A stretch of DNA of 64,000 nt from Paraconiothyrium sp. Pb-2020 (Eukaryota > Ascomycota > Dothideomycetes > Pleosporales > Didymosphaeriaceae). The translations under genes and the position numbers were made by a program. The stretch is from contig JAJUBI010000003.1 in NCBI GenBank assembly GCA_022419385.1, positions 1,550,001-1,614,000 of the forward strand, in the 5' to 3' direction. The notes under the pieces were generated by a model, which was not told the DNA's origin, did no database searches, and saw only the letters and a list, made by a program, of their open reading frames with translations. Every line of letters starts with the position of its first letter. Positions within the stretch are counted from its first letter, which is position 1. This document shows positions 10,829 through 20,776 of the stretch, piece after piece.

Positions 10829-11802
10829 TCAGTTACCAGACTGTTTCTGCGCCGCATTACTATTAAGCGAAACTGCCTCAGCGCAGTCCACAGGCCTTGG
10901 CTCGTCGTCAGCCGACGAGTCGTCCGGCTTCGGTAGATCTTTCAGCGGTGGCGGTGTTCTCGATTTCGGTGGTGCAGAAGCCGGAGCAGCATCAGGATCA
11001 TCAGGCGTTGCCGTTGGCGGTACAACAAGTCCGATAGGAGCCGTCGTGTCGACCGTACCAGCGCCAGGAGTGGTAGTCCCAACAGGAGCTGACAAAGAAG
11101 GAACCGGTCGAGTTCGAAGAGCAGCATTCGCTGCATCGGTAGTCGCGTTGATATACATATCCGCTGTGACGATCGTGAGACATTATTTTGTATATATTTC
11201 CATAGGGAGAGGGGCTTACGGTCATTCATCGTATTGTTTCTTACCACCTTATCGTACAAGCGCGTCAAGCGGGCTACCTCACTCCTCACGCTGACCGAAT
11301 CATCAATAGCTATTTCATCATATCCATGAGCCCCGCTTTGAATGCCTAGCCACATCACTTCGGAGTTCTCCATCTCATCGACGACACGATCAAGATCATC
11401 TCGGAACATGCGTGCTCGCATCGGCTGGCCTCTTGACTTGAGGTACGCGACGAGCCCGGCAATGATGGTGGTCAAGGCGCCAAAAACCGTAATCAGAATG
11501 TGCGAGGATTCTGACGCTCCTAAGCCTGTGAGTGCTGCGCCTAACACAACTTGCGAGAGAAGAAGTGTGTTTGTTAAAGCGGCGGTGAACATGTACGTCC
11601 TATTCTGAACATTCCGCTTGTGCACGGCGCGCCCGTAGAGCGATCTTCTGGTGGTGGGCTCTCTAAGCGCATCTTTTGGGACATTGGATGGTGGGATTCC
11701 GGCTAGACGACAGAACTGTTCATGGATATCCTTGGAGTTCCATCGTGTGTTCGCTAGGAGGGGCGTCTGCTCGGTTTCGCCGTATACCATTGGTACCGGC
11801 AT
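10829..11802 (-). CDS. SLATT-domain (SMODS/SLOG-associating 2TM effector, fungal type) membrane protein
   Basis: Exons 11220-11802 and 10829-11163 join across a 56-bp GTAAGC intron for 305 aa. Residues about 1-60 carry FCRLAGIPPSNVP, typical of the fungal family. Two hydrophobic segments lie at about 70-92 (TNTLLLSQVVLGAALTGL) and 101-121 (ILITVFGALTTIIAGLVAYL), closely spaced, followed by the charged motif SRGQPMRARMFRDDLDRV and an amphipathic helix. This order matches the fungal SLATT family (PF18142-like). In bacteria, SLATT proteins are predicted pore-forming effectors of nucleotide-second-messenger conflict systems; the fungal role is unknown. The C-terminal 100 residues are Pro/Ala/Thr-rich and probably disordered. 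Family assignment is from motif memory. Confidence 0.78.
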
Positions 11803-12343
11803 ATTGCATCCGCCTGAAAGACAGGAAAAATTGTGTGAAGATACTCAAACGACGAAAACAACGATAACAACCCTCGTGACGCGAAACGCTCCGAGCACAT
11901 AGGATTAGTTTACGATTTGATTGTAAACTTGATAGCAAGGGATGCCCGAGGTGCAAGACTTCATGATCACGCTAGTCGCTAGGGCTAGATCAAAGACGAC
12001 GCTTATTGCCGAATAAATTATTGACAGTCTAGCTCATATCGGGATAGAAGTACTTATCTCCTATCTCGAGTAATTCGGGCAGTGGGGCCAAGGTAAAGGT
12101 ATCACAGTTCTAAAGAGATCCTTAGCTTCGCCATATACAACATTGTAGACGCAAAACCCGTGCTTCGTATCATATACAGAACAAACATACGTACAATATG
12201 CCAGCGTGGAAACATGTCGACATCAGGGAATATAGAAGTGATATTCAGCCGCTGTGGGCAGACCAATCAAGCACTCCTCCAACGCCTCGCACGCAAGTCG
12301 CAAAACCGATAACTCCATGACAATGCTGATTGCTTCGCGTGCG
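11803..12343. other. Intergenic, nothing recognised
   Basis: Contains the 5' side of the SLATT gene and the 3' side of the DUF3405 gene. No independent coding or RNA feature is evident. Confidence 0.4.
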
Positions 12344-14755
12344 TTAGGTCATAACCGCCTCAGGATCCTCCAACCGCTCTTGTATCAAGTCGACTTGCTT
12401 GACAGGATGCAAAAGCATAGCAGGCAGGCACATCCTCCCTTCGCCCGCCAATTCTTCCTGTTCTCCGCCATCATTATCGACTTTATAGCCCAGCCATCGC
12501 TTCCATAGATTGGGTGCGTGTCCCGCATGGTAGTACCAAGTTGTTCCCAAGAAGTTATGCTGCCTGTCGTCGCTGAATACACTCAGCCTCGAGCCACCGC
12601 TCGCTCCGTTACGACCATTGTTGAAAATAGCGGCAAGGTATTGTACCGGCCATTTTCGGTCAATGTACACGGGATGCGGCGCATAGACAGCCTTCAGTCC
12701 ATGGTGCAAGGCGCAGGAAGCGGGCCACATCTCCGAAAACATTGTATGTCGGTGAAGGGACTGCTCTCGATGCATTGTCTCCAGCAATCGACGTGAAAGA
12801 CGACCGGAGGTATTTATTGCTACACGGCGGGGTGGAGGACCTTGCGTTGTGTTGTAGCCGGTGAAGTCCTCAGCGAGGAGCCAATTCGTGGCGTCCGGGT
12901 CAAAGAGCGGGTTGAGGACAATCAGATCAGCAGGTTCCCCTACGCCCCACTGATACTTGTCCTCGATCAAGGTCCGCGGTGGCTTGACAGCTTCATCGAT
13001 CTCGATGTCGGGGTAGTCGAGGGGTGGCTCTGGACCCCAAACTGGTTTCTCCTTCTTTTGGCTCTCAAGCTCGGGTACATGTGGGTTTGGAGGAAGGTGT
13101 GAAGACCAAGCATTGGCTTTGCTGTTTGTTCCATGCTCGGTTTAAACACGAACCATCTGCGAGAAGTCTTCCCAAGAATCGTGTACGGCAGGAACGTAGA
13201 AGCGCGCGTTACGTTCCCAAAGACCTTTCCGTGGCTGCTTGTCTGTCCATTCGCTTATCCGTTTGAACAGGTGGTAGTAATGGCCAGTGTAGCGGACGTC
13301 CATCTCCCAGTGCCAGAAGAATTCAAACTCGGGATGTAGATGAGCGAAGTAAGTGACTGGCATATAAGTAGAGCGGTATGCGCCATGGACGGGCAGGTCA
13401 CGGAACATGGAGTCGTGAACGCCACCGTATATAAGACCCATTTGACGTTCAGACCAAAGCGTGCCCATGCCAGCAAACTCAGCAGGCAGAGATGAGTTGA
13501 GGACCTCTTGATACACTTCGTCCACAGCCCAGATCTGCTTGTTGTCATCCTTGACGTGGATCAAGAAATGCACCTGATACTCGCTGCCAGACCCGATGCT
13601 GAGTTCAGAAATGAGGGATCGGAGGTACATAATATCCTCGTCATCGTACTCGTAGTCCGACCAGGTTCTGATGAGAACCGCAGTACGAGGGAGGAGTTTC
13701 TTGTGCTTCTTTTGCTCTCCGGTTGTGGCGTTGCTCTTCTGAACGCCTGCATGTCTTGCGGTAAGGGCCTGAACTTTTTGTTGACTTTCATCAGTACTGG
13801 ACTTGAAGCGCTTCTTATTCTTCTCTAGGCAGCGATCGAGCGCCTCAGCCCATTTGACGTCTCGGAAGTCCACTTCAGAAGTCTGCTCCCAAACCTTCGC
13901 ACTACCTTCGCGATCGCCTTCCATAGCGGCACCAGTGCCACCTTGTCTCTTCGAGTAACCAAGACCGTACGGACCTAGACGTCCGAAGCGCTCGAAGCAT
14001 ATGTCTTTTCGCAGACCAAGCAAGTCATATGAACCAATGACATTCTCCGGTATACCCTCCGTCACCCCATTGTATACCCTCATCGATGGCAATTGCGTCT
14101 TCCCCTCCGCGTCCAAATAGCACGTTTCTACCGGCCCATACTCGTCGATGTATTTCTGGCTTTGATAGTCGGGATACGGATCAAAAGGTACAGAATCGGG
14201 TAAGTTCCCGCCCTCCATGCGCTTGCTTTTGGGTGCGACCTCTTTGACTTCCTGCGGGGGTATCTCCGGATCTATGTCTTCTTTCTTTGGGTACTCAGGA
14301 GTGTTCTGTCCTCTGCTGACAAGTGTCCGTATTCCGCCATGATATCTCTTCAAGAAAGGAAAGCTCTCCCAGACTGGCCTCGGTGGGGGGTCGTTGTGCA
14401 ATCCCAGCTCAGCACTTCGCATTGACGCCCAGCTTCGATTGAGCAAGAAAAACACGAAGAGGAGTAGTGTCGATCCTATTGCCAGCCCAAAGTATCTTGT
14501 AAACATTCGCGGGTTCTTGTAGCTATAGGCGCTCACGGACGGCCGTGATAAGACACGCGATGTTCGCTTCGGCGGGGCATATACAGCCGATGACGATCGA
14601 GACGAGGGCGGAGACGATGTGGCGGAAGAGTTGTAGCTTTCATCATCGCTACTCATGTATTTCTCGTAGTCAAGGTCTTCGACATCGTGGGATGGGACTT
14701 TATTGTAGGATTGTTGCTTCCGCTTTCCCACCTGAAGTGGGCGAAAGCCTAGCAT
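12344..14755 (-). CDS. DUF3405 type II membrane protein, frame interrupted by one in-frame TAA
   Basis: A single frame runs from ATG at 14755 to the stop at 12344-12346 (about 803 codons) with one TAA at 13142-13144 (codon 538). Sequence before and after it is in the same frame and looks like one DUF3405 protein: HDSWEDFSQMV before, KPVWGPEPPLDYPD and YQWGVGEPADLIVLNPLFDP after. Residues 1-85 are cytosolic, Ser-rich; about 88-106 (FGLAIGSTLLLFVFFLLN) is a signal anchor, so the bulk would be lumenal in the Golgi. Family members are suspected glycosyltransferases. The TAA could be a CAA to TAA nonsense change, read through, or removed by an in-frame intron I cannot fix with good consensus. If it terminates, the product loses the last third. 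Confidence 0.75.
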
Positions 14756-15509
14756 GGCTTTGAAGTCCTCGGCAAGTCGTACAGACGCTATCTCATGCGG
14801 TATGTGGGGAGATCTGGTGCGAGGGTTTAGGTTTGCGCGAGGAATGTCACCGAAATGACGTCGACGTTCTTGGTCCGATTATATCGTCAGACTCGAATGG
14901 GTCGAATATGTAACTGTAGTGCGTAACAATCTGTAGGTGCGAGTATCTCGCGTTGCAAAGTTGCGCGTATGCTGAACTGGGAGCGGGCGAAGGACTCCAG
15001 GGCGCCAAGACCAAAACACGACAGCCGTTGCCCCGGCAGCTGCCACCGAACTCAGCTCATGTGGACTTCCCCCATCGCAACCTCCAACGTCACCACCGTT
15101 CTTGACTTGTAGCTGCCCACCGCGCTGCGCATTGATGGACTTACAATTGATAATCGCATATCTGCGGTGTTTTCGTTCAAAAGTGCGTCCGGAGGCCGCT
15201 AAGATGCGGAAAGCCGCCATGAGATATACCGGAATCTGGCCGGGGAAAATCGCTGCAATCAACAGATTTCTTTAGCATTGCCTAGTACGGCATATTCCAC
15301 CGTCAAGCTCCAACGGAAATGATCCGGGATAGTCGACTTTCCGCGGTCTGTCTCTACACACCGCGAGCATACTGTTTCGTCCTATGCACAAGTTGCAAAG
15401 GCAGGCGACTCGTCTTTTGAGACCCATATATAGTATGAAGGCGCTCCGCTCATTGCGACACTGAAGAGCAACGAGGTTCTGAGTGTACTCTAGGATCCAT
15501 CATCTTATA
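14756..15509. other. Intergenic, promoter side of the DUF3405 gene
   Basis: An open frame at 14879-15262 on the minus strand has no domain and I treat it as chance. TATA-like tatatatag occurs near 15426. Confidence 0.4.
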
Positions 15510-16490
15510 TCAATCCATCGCTATCATACGACATTCTCTAAATGAAAACCAGGAAACTATACAGAACGCTATAGCAATACCGGTGGTCGCCAACACACCA
15601 ACCATCCACGGATTCTGCTTCTTGATCTGTCTGTCTCTCTTCTTCTCGGCTCTTGTCTTCCAACGTTTGAACCACCATTCCTCACCATACCCTTTCTCAA
15701 CATCACAGGGCTCATCCTTTGCATCATCTCCTTCGCTATAATTGTCGTCATCAGGGTCCACATTTTCATCCTGGCAGAAAATAGTAACTTGCCAACCTGG
15801 CGTTGCTCTTGCTTCCCAGTCGCCTGCCATTACCTGCAGCCCCTCGGACTCATCCCATAGCATGGCGCAATACACGCCATCTTGTTGCACGGCACTAACG
15901 AGGAGTGAAACGTACTTCCATTGGCGGAACACAGCGTACTCAAGGTCATACGTGTGAGATCTGCACCCGAAGTCGAACGTAATGTGTATAGACGTGGATT
16001 CTTTCCCCTCAGAGCACGAAGAACTTTTTTTCTCACACGCGGCATACGTTCCGTACCCGCTGAGTGGCTGAAGTGGTAAAGCAGCGCCAGCTTCCAAGTT
16101 GATACTATCTTCGTAAGGCTGTGGCCGTAACCCACGTTGTCTCCATTGCGCCATTATGGCGGACTTGTTCGATCGAGCAACATCGCTCAACCCGCTCCAT
16201 ACCTTGGACGTAGATTTACACAGCAAAGATGTGATCGAGGTCGCGAGCGTTGATCCTGAGCCCGAAGTTCGCCATGAAAATACAGTGTCGTCCGATTTCG
16301 TTGAGCGAATACTATCCGATGATGGTAGCACAACAGTCGCATCGTCTATCCCGTCTCCGAACTGTTCGCACGGGAAAGTCCTTCCTACATCGATCTGATT
16401 TCCGGAGTCTGTCCCAGGGATACGGGCATGGTCGAATTGATTGATGCATGACATCACATAGGTATGCGGATTAGCAGGATATATGGACAT
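15510..16490 (-). CDS. Hypothetical protein with C-terminal transmembrane anchor
   Basis: Single-exon frame of 326 aa. No family recognised. It is acidic and Ser-rich in the N-terminal half, has a possible folded core around FDFGCRSHTYDLEYAVFRQW and WEARATPGWQVTIFCQDE, an acidic stretch (DPDDDNYSEGDD), then a basic segment (KRWKTRAEKKRDRQIKK) just before one hydrophobic helix near residues 295-317 (WMVGVLATTGIAIAFCIVSW). The topology suggests a tail-anchored protein with a cytosolic body. The long frame, acidic-to-basic layout and single terminal helix argue for a real gene. An internal Met at about residue 112 (MAQWRQRGLRPQ) is an alternative start. Confidence 0.65.
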   Translation of the reverse strand: MSIYPANPHTYVMSCINQFDHARIPGTDSGNQIDVGRTFPCEQFGDGIDDATVVLPSSDSIRSTKSDDTVFSWRTSGSGSTLATSITSLLCKSTSKVWSGLSDVARSNKSAIMAQWRQRGLRPQPYEDSINLEAGAALPLQPLSGYGTYAACEKKSSSCSEGKESTSIHITFDFGCRSHTYDLEYAVFRQWKYVSLLVSAVQQDGVYCAMLWDESEGLQVMAGDWEARATPGWQVTIFCQDENVDPDDDNYSEGDDAKDEPCDVEKGYGEEWWFKRWKTRAEKKRDRQIKKQNPWMVGVLATTGIAIAFCIVSWFSFRECRMIAMD

Positions 16491-17756
16491 GAATCAAAAC
16501 GTGGATGACTGTATGCAAACGATTTGATGCCAGCACTGTGAACCATTCCATCCCACAATACGAGATATTCTTTTATATCAACTACAACCACGTTGTCTCC
16601 TCCATAGTCGCTAATCGACCGTATCTGTTTCCCCATCAGCCAACATTCCACGTACGCCCATTCCATTCGCAAAGCTTGTATATGGATACCGGAAATCGAG
16701 ATGTCAATGTGCATCGTCTTGCAAAGACTTTCCGTCCGGAGATCTCGTCTGCAACCCGTCCGCTCTGCCTACTATACGTCTGTTTTCTGATTGCGTGCCC
16801 CACACGTTCGGTGTACGCGTGCAACTATCACTACTACCCGCGTGCTACAGTCTCAGCCCTACTGTGGTGGCGCGAAAAAGAGCGCCTCATCTTCCCACGT
16901 GCGTTTGACAGACCAGCAAGATACGTGCGACCACTTGCACCTACCATTAGCTCCGCTCGGATACACACGCCATTGTACGGGAGCTTCTTCCAAGCATTCT
17001 GGTATGCAACGTAAGCTTACCGTAATGCAGTTATCCGCTCCTAGCAGCAAGGGAGGGCCTAGAACCCATGGAGATGAAGCCCGACGCGAGAAATAGATCG
17101 ACCACGGAGTGGCGACATGTAACGAGGCTCTTAGCATGCTTGATACGTTCGATGGTATAAGCAAACAATTCTACACCCCCAATTATCAACAGAGACCATT
17201 AACCTTTGAATTCCACCGACTAGTGTGAAAACAAAGGTCTTCGCATTTCGGGATACAGAGGCGAATCGTGGATCAAAATGCACCGCTACACGTTCCCACG
17301 TGCATTCACCCGTCCAATCCGAGGAAAAGCCGATCAACGACTTACATACAGTACGCAGTGCGGTTGCCAGTCCATCTAGCCGCTAGTTAGCACCCGAAGG
17401 TGCAATCGGATATGCCTGGCTCCCACAAACACGAAGAACAAGCGCCAGCCCTGCAAGGTGCGCGGTGCCTGCTCGCTGGCCCTACGATCAAAGGTAATTT
17501 GGGATGTCGCTGTGCCGACGGTATGCGCTGTCCAGTGAGCCTCGATGTAGAATTACCGACTATCTCAGGAAAGCCTAATGCTCTCCAGCTCATCACTGTT
17601 CCTCACTGGAAGGATGCTGACTAGTGGTCATCTCTACTGTCAAACGTGTGCTCCGTTCTACCCACTATACACCACACTTCCTTTCTACCATCCCATCATA
17701 TTCCGTCAGACTCAACGACCGTAAGAAACCAAACGGACAGCACGTTACCTCTCGCC
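16491..17756. other. Intergenic; leader of the downstream small gene at its end
   Basis: A 169-codon frame at 16505-17014 and a 74-codon frame at 17400-17624 show no domain. From about 17640 to 17756 the + strand is CT/CA-rich like a fungal 5' untranslated leader. Confidence 0.45.
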
Positions 17757-18201
17757 ATGCCTCACCAGCCAGTCACCCGATCCATTTCCCCACCACGCCA
17801 TCCTCGCAATCCCACTCATCCCACCCCATCCCGTCCAGTGTAATTGTCCACATTACTTCCCCTCCCTGACTCAGTATCTCCTAATCCCAGCCTCCCGACG
17901 TCGGCACCCTACCTGGGTTACTATTCCGCCGTCGGCGCAGCAGGCACCCTGCACATCACCGCAGCATTGCGTCGGGCGGGACAAGCGGTACCTGCATATG
18001 TACGTATGCGCAATTACCGCACGGGAAGCATGGACAGGCCGGGAAGCTACGTACGGTTCTGAACAAGCAGCGGCGCTTGGTCGGATTCTGGAATTGCGTG
18101 ATGTGGACCCGAACTGGCGTTTGCGGAACTTGGAAAAATTTGACATCGATGACACCGGAGTAAGCGACTCGAGGAGGGTGGGTAGGAGGCCCAGCTGTTG
18201 A
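17757..18201 (+). CDS. Small hypothetical protein, three exons (model by splice consistency)
   Basis: ATG at 17757 (cgccATGc) follows a CT-rich leader and reads MPHQPVTRSISPPRHPRNP. A 51-bp GTAATT...CCCAG intron (17840-17890), with a ctcctaat branch-like site, joins in frame to LPTSAPYLGYYSAVGAAGTL. A second intron must start near gtatgcgc (about 18004) and enter the frame reading YGSEQAAALGRILELRDVDP and NWRLRNLEKFDIDDTG, ending at 18201. One option is GTATGC...GACAG (36 bp); the exact acceptor is not settled. The composition (Gly/Ala helix, then acidic Leu-rich tail) is protein-like. I do not recognise the family. Final length would be about 125-135 aa. Confidence 0.45.
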
Positions 18202-18615
18202 ACGGTGGTGGGTCCCGAGGTTGCGATGGGTTTTGGATGTGGGTGAAAGGGTGGGTGTGTTGGCAGGTATAGATATTAGTAGGGAGGGAAGATGAAAGGA
18301 GGGTCTAGTGCGGCGCTCAACACACGATAGCACACGGGGAATGACGAAGTAAGCGTGAAAGTAATCATCATATTGGTGAATCATGTACTGAGCTTCCCCG
18401 TCAACTCATTATTTCATGAGCATCGCACACCTATTCCGTAACGCATCCTCGTGAGGACGTCCGTCCCGCCCCTCACCCCTAATCTATAGCACAAAGCGAG
18501 AATACAGCGTGCACACCGACCCGACTTTTGTCGAGCCTGCGAAACCTGGAGCCCAGCAGTCGGTCAAAGATCCAGATACAAGAAGAAAAAAGCAGAAGAA
18601 TTTTGGTCGAAGCCT
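18202..18615. other. Convergent 3' intergenic region
   Basis: Lies between the + strand small gene and the 3' end of the bZIP gene. Nothing else seen. Confidence 0.4.
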
Positions 18616-19817
18616 TTAAGCCTTGGAGGCTTTTGTGCCAACGCCATCGGTCCTGTTGCCATTACTTCGCTCACTCTCCTCGCGCTTGGAAAGGCGGGCC
18701 TGAATCTCGGAGGGCGACGCCTTGCCGCCGTTCTTCTCGGTGATGAGGCTTTTGAGCCAAGTGTTCTCCGTCTCGAGCTGCTGGATGCGCGTCTCGAGCA
18801 CGCTGACACGATCCGTCATCTCCTTGGCTGTCTTCTCGAGCGCCTGCTCGCGCTGCTTCTTCTTGATGCGAAAGCGAGCGCTCGCGGCTGTGTTACGGCG
18901 CCGCTTGTCCTCCTCGGCGGCGTGACGGGCGTTCTCATCTGTAGGGGGTTGGCTCGGCGTATCCGCAGCACTCTCGTGCTTGCGCTTCTTACCAGCGGCG
19001 ACATCGAAACCAGGGATGATAGGGGACACGGCGGTTGAGGTGGGGGACGTAAAAGCGTTGCCTACAGAGTAGGTGCGCGACGCGGGCAGCGGATTCTGAA
19101 TGGATGGGTCGATGGAGAGAGGTTGGGTGAAGTTGGAGAAGTCGGCAAACTGAAAGTCGCCTGTAAAAAGATCAAAATTAGCCATGTTGACTTGAGGGAC
19201 AAAGGGACGATAGAGCGCAAGGTGCAGTCGCTGGCCGCCGTCTTCAGTGAGCAGCGCGAGGCAGCACAGGTATTGCGTGATTGGAGCACCACGATGCGTC
19301 GTTGGAGACCAGCGTTCGAGGCGCTGAGCACCCCGGCAGCTTGTTTAGAGCGCGAGCGCGTGAGTGGCTGCAAGGGCGCAGGATGCGTGGGGTGAAATGG
19401 TTGGCGAAGCGCGTTTGGCGGGGTCTGCAGTGTACCCTTGAAACGAACATCGAGTCCCAGATCACGGCGGCGACCGACATCAATGCGACGGGCCACGGAG
19501 ATAAACGACGATGCAGGCAGTAACAGAGAGAAATGCGTACCATTGAGATTGAAGTCCATTTTGGCGTCGGTCGCGCTAGCCGCGGGTACTGTGCGACTCG
19601 CTTGCGGGGCCGGTGCTGGTGTCTCGATGTTGTTCAAGTCTACGTCGAGCGATGGGTTGAAGTCAAGGTTGCCGGTGTCGTACTGGTCGAAGAGATCGGT
19701 GTCCAAGAACATGGAAAAGTCGGGGTTCGATTCGTGGACCTCGTCGGGGACGACGGTGTTGAGGTTGGCGACGTACGCGGAGACGTTTGGCCCGCGACGG
19801 CCGTTGTAGCCGGACAT
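18616..19817 (-). CDS. CYS3/MetR-type bZIP sulfur regulator
   Basis: Exons 19541-19817 and 18616-19160 give 273 aa. The N-terminus MSGYNGRRGPNVSAYVANLN is characteristic of the Neurospora CYS3 / Aspergillus MetR family, the activators of sulfur assimilation genes. The basic region (RRRNTAASARFRIKKKQRE, about residues 175-195) carries the bZIP N-x3-A-S-A-R core, followed by a leucine zipper (VSVLETRIQQLETENTWLKS). The basic segment KKRKHES may be a nuclear signal. The intron is 380 bp, far longer than its neighbours, runs GTACGC to TTTACAG, and has no stop in the exon 1 frame. An ATG at 19185 inside the intron opens a frame into the bZIP exon. Activity in this family is controlled by sulfur-dependent transcription and SCF turnover. 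Confidence 0.9.
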
Positions 19818-20776
19818 TGAAGTGTGCGCTGTGTGATGGCACGGATCAGAGCTGCTTTGAGGGTGTTCGGAATGTCTGTATCGAGGGCTCGTCCAGAGGT
19901 CGATTCACGGTTGCGTCAAGATGAGTAATTCGAATGCCGCGGTGGTGCCGACCAGGTGGATATGTAATGCGTCGACTGCAACCGGTGTGCAGGCAGGTGG
20001 GATGATGCGCAGAACAGCTGGCTCACAGGTGAGAGAGCAGGCAGGTCGGAGAGAGTAGAACAGTGGGAGAGTCGTGACGTTGAGACAGTAGTGTATCGCT
20101 GGTGGAGAAAGGATTTTGATCGATCGTCAGCGAGTTCGGCCACCCACGGGGTGTGACTGCCGTAAATGACTGAATAATCGGAAGGCGCACTAGCACCCCG
20201 CCGGAGAAGGCGCGCTCAAACACTGAAGAGATAGACTACTCTACACTCCTGTGATTATGCACGACAATACGAAGCCCTGCGGGTGCCAATCGGGCGCTGC
20301 AGCCTTTGTGTCGCTTTGTGCGTACCAACTATCTACCAGCTGCTTGACCCCGCCTCACCACACTGCACTCGCTCGAGGAGTCTGCGGCAGTGACGGTCGC
20401 GGTTGGTCAGCAGAGGCCCGGCTCCTGATAAGGCAAACAATCCCGAGTGCGCCCGAGGCTCGATCGAGCGGCGGATGCACTGCCGTAGCGCCTCTCTCTA
20501 CGCAACGTGGGTGCTGATGCTGCTCGACATGGGTCGCTGCTTCGTCAGCTGCGCTCTCCGCATCTTGGCTGCCGCTGCTGGCTAGGATGCAACAATACAG
20601 GGTTTCAAGTTCCAAAGGTTGCGTCGCCATCACGTGACGGGCGGTTCTCGGGCTCCACGGCTCCACGGCTCCGGGGCCGCTTAGCACGCTACGAACGCGT
20701 CTCCTACGGCGCGCTGATATCGATAACAACCATAAACATTCGAGACGTCGCAGTATAACCACCCATGTAGCCCACC
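19818..20776. other. Bidirectional promoter between the bZIP regulator and CHL4
   Basis: About 960 bp between divergent starts. It holds the palindrome listed separately at 20630-20637. The open frames here (for example 20355-20792 minus) look like by-products of GC-rich sequence. Confidence 0.5.
20630..20637. promoter_or_regulatory. TCACGTGA palindrome (bHLH/Cbf1-type E-box)
   Basis: Perfect 8-bp palindrome TCACGTGA, 140 bp upstream of the CHL4 start and about 810 bp from the bZIP start. In yeast this core (RTCACRTG) is bound by Cbf1, which acts with Met4 at sulfur genes and at centromeres. Site function here is inferred from the motif alone. Confidence 0.4.

Noticed and set aside
16505..17014. 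169-codon plus-strand frame
   Set aside because: No recognised domain, composition unlike a folded protein, no leader.
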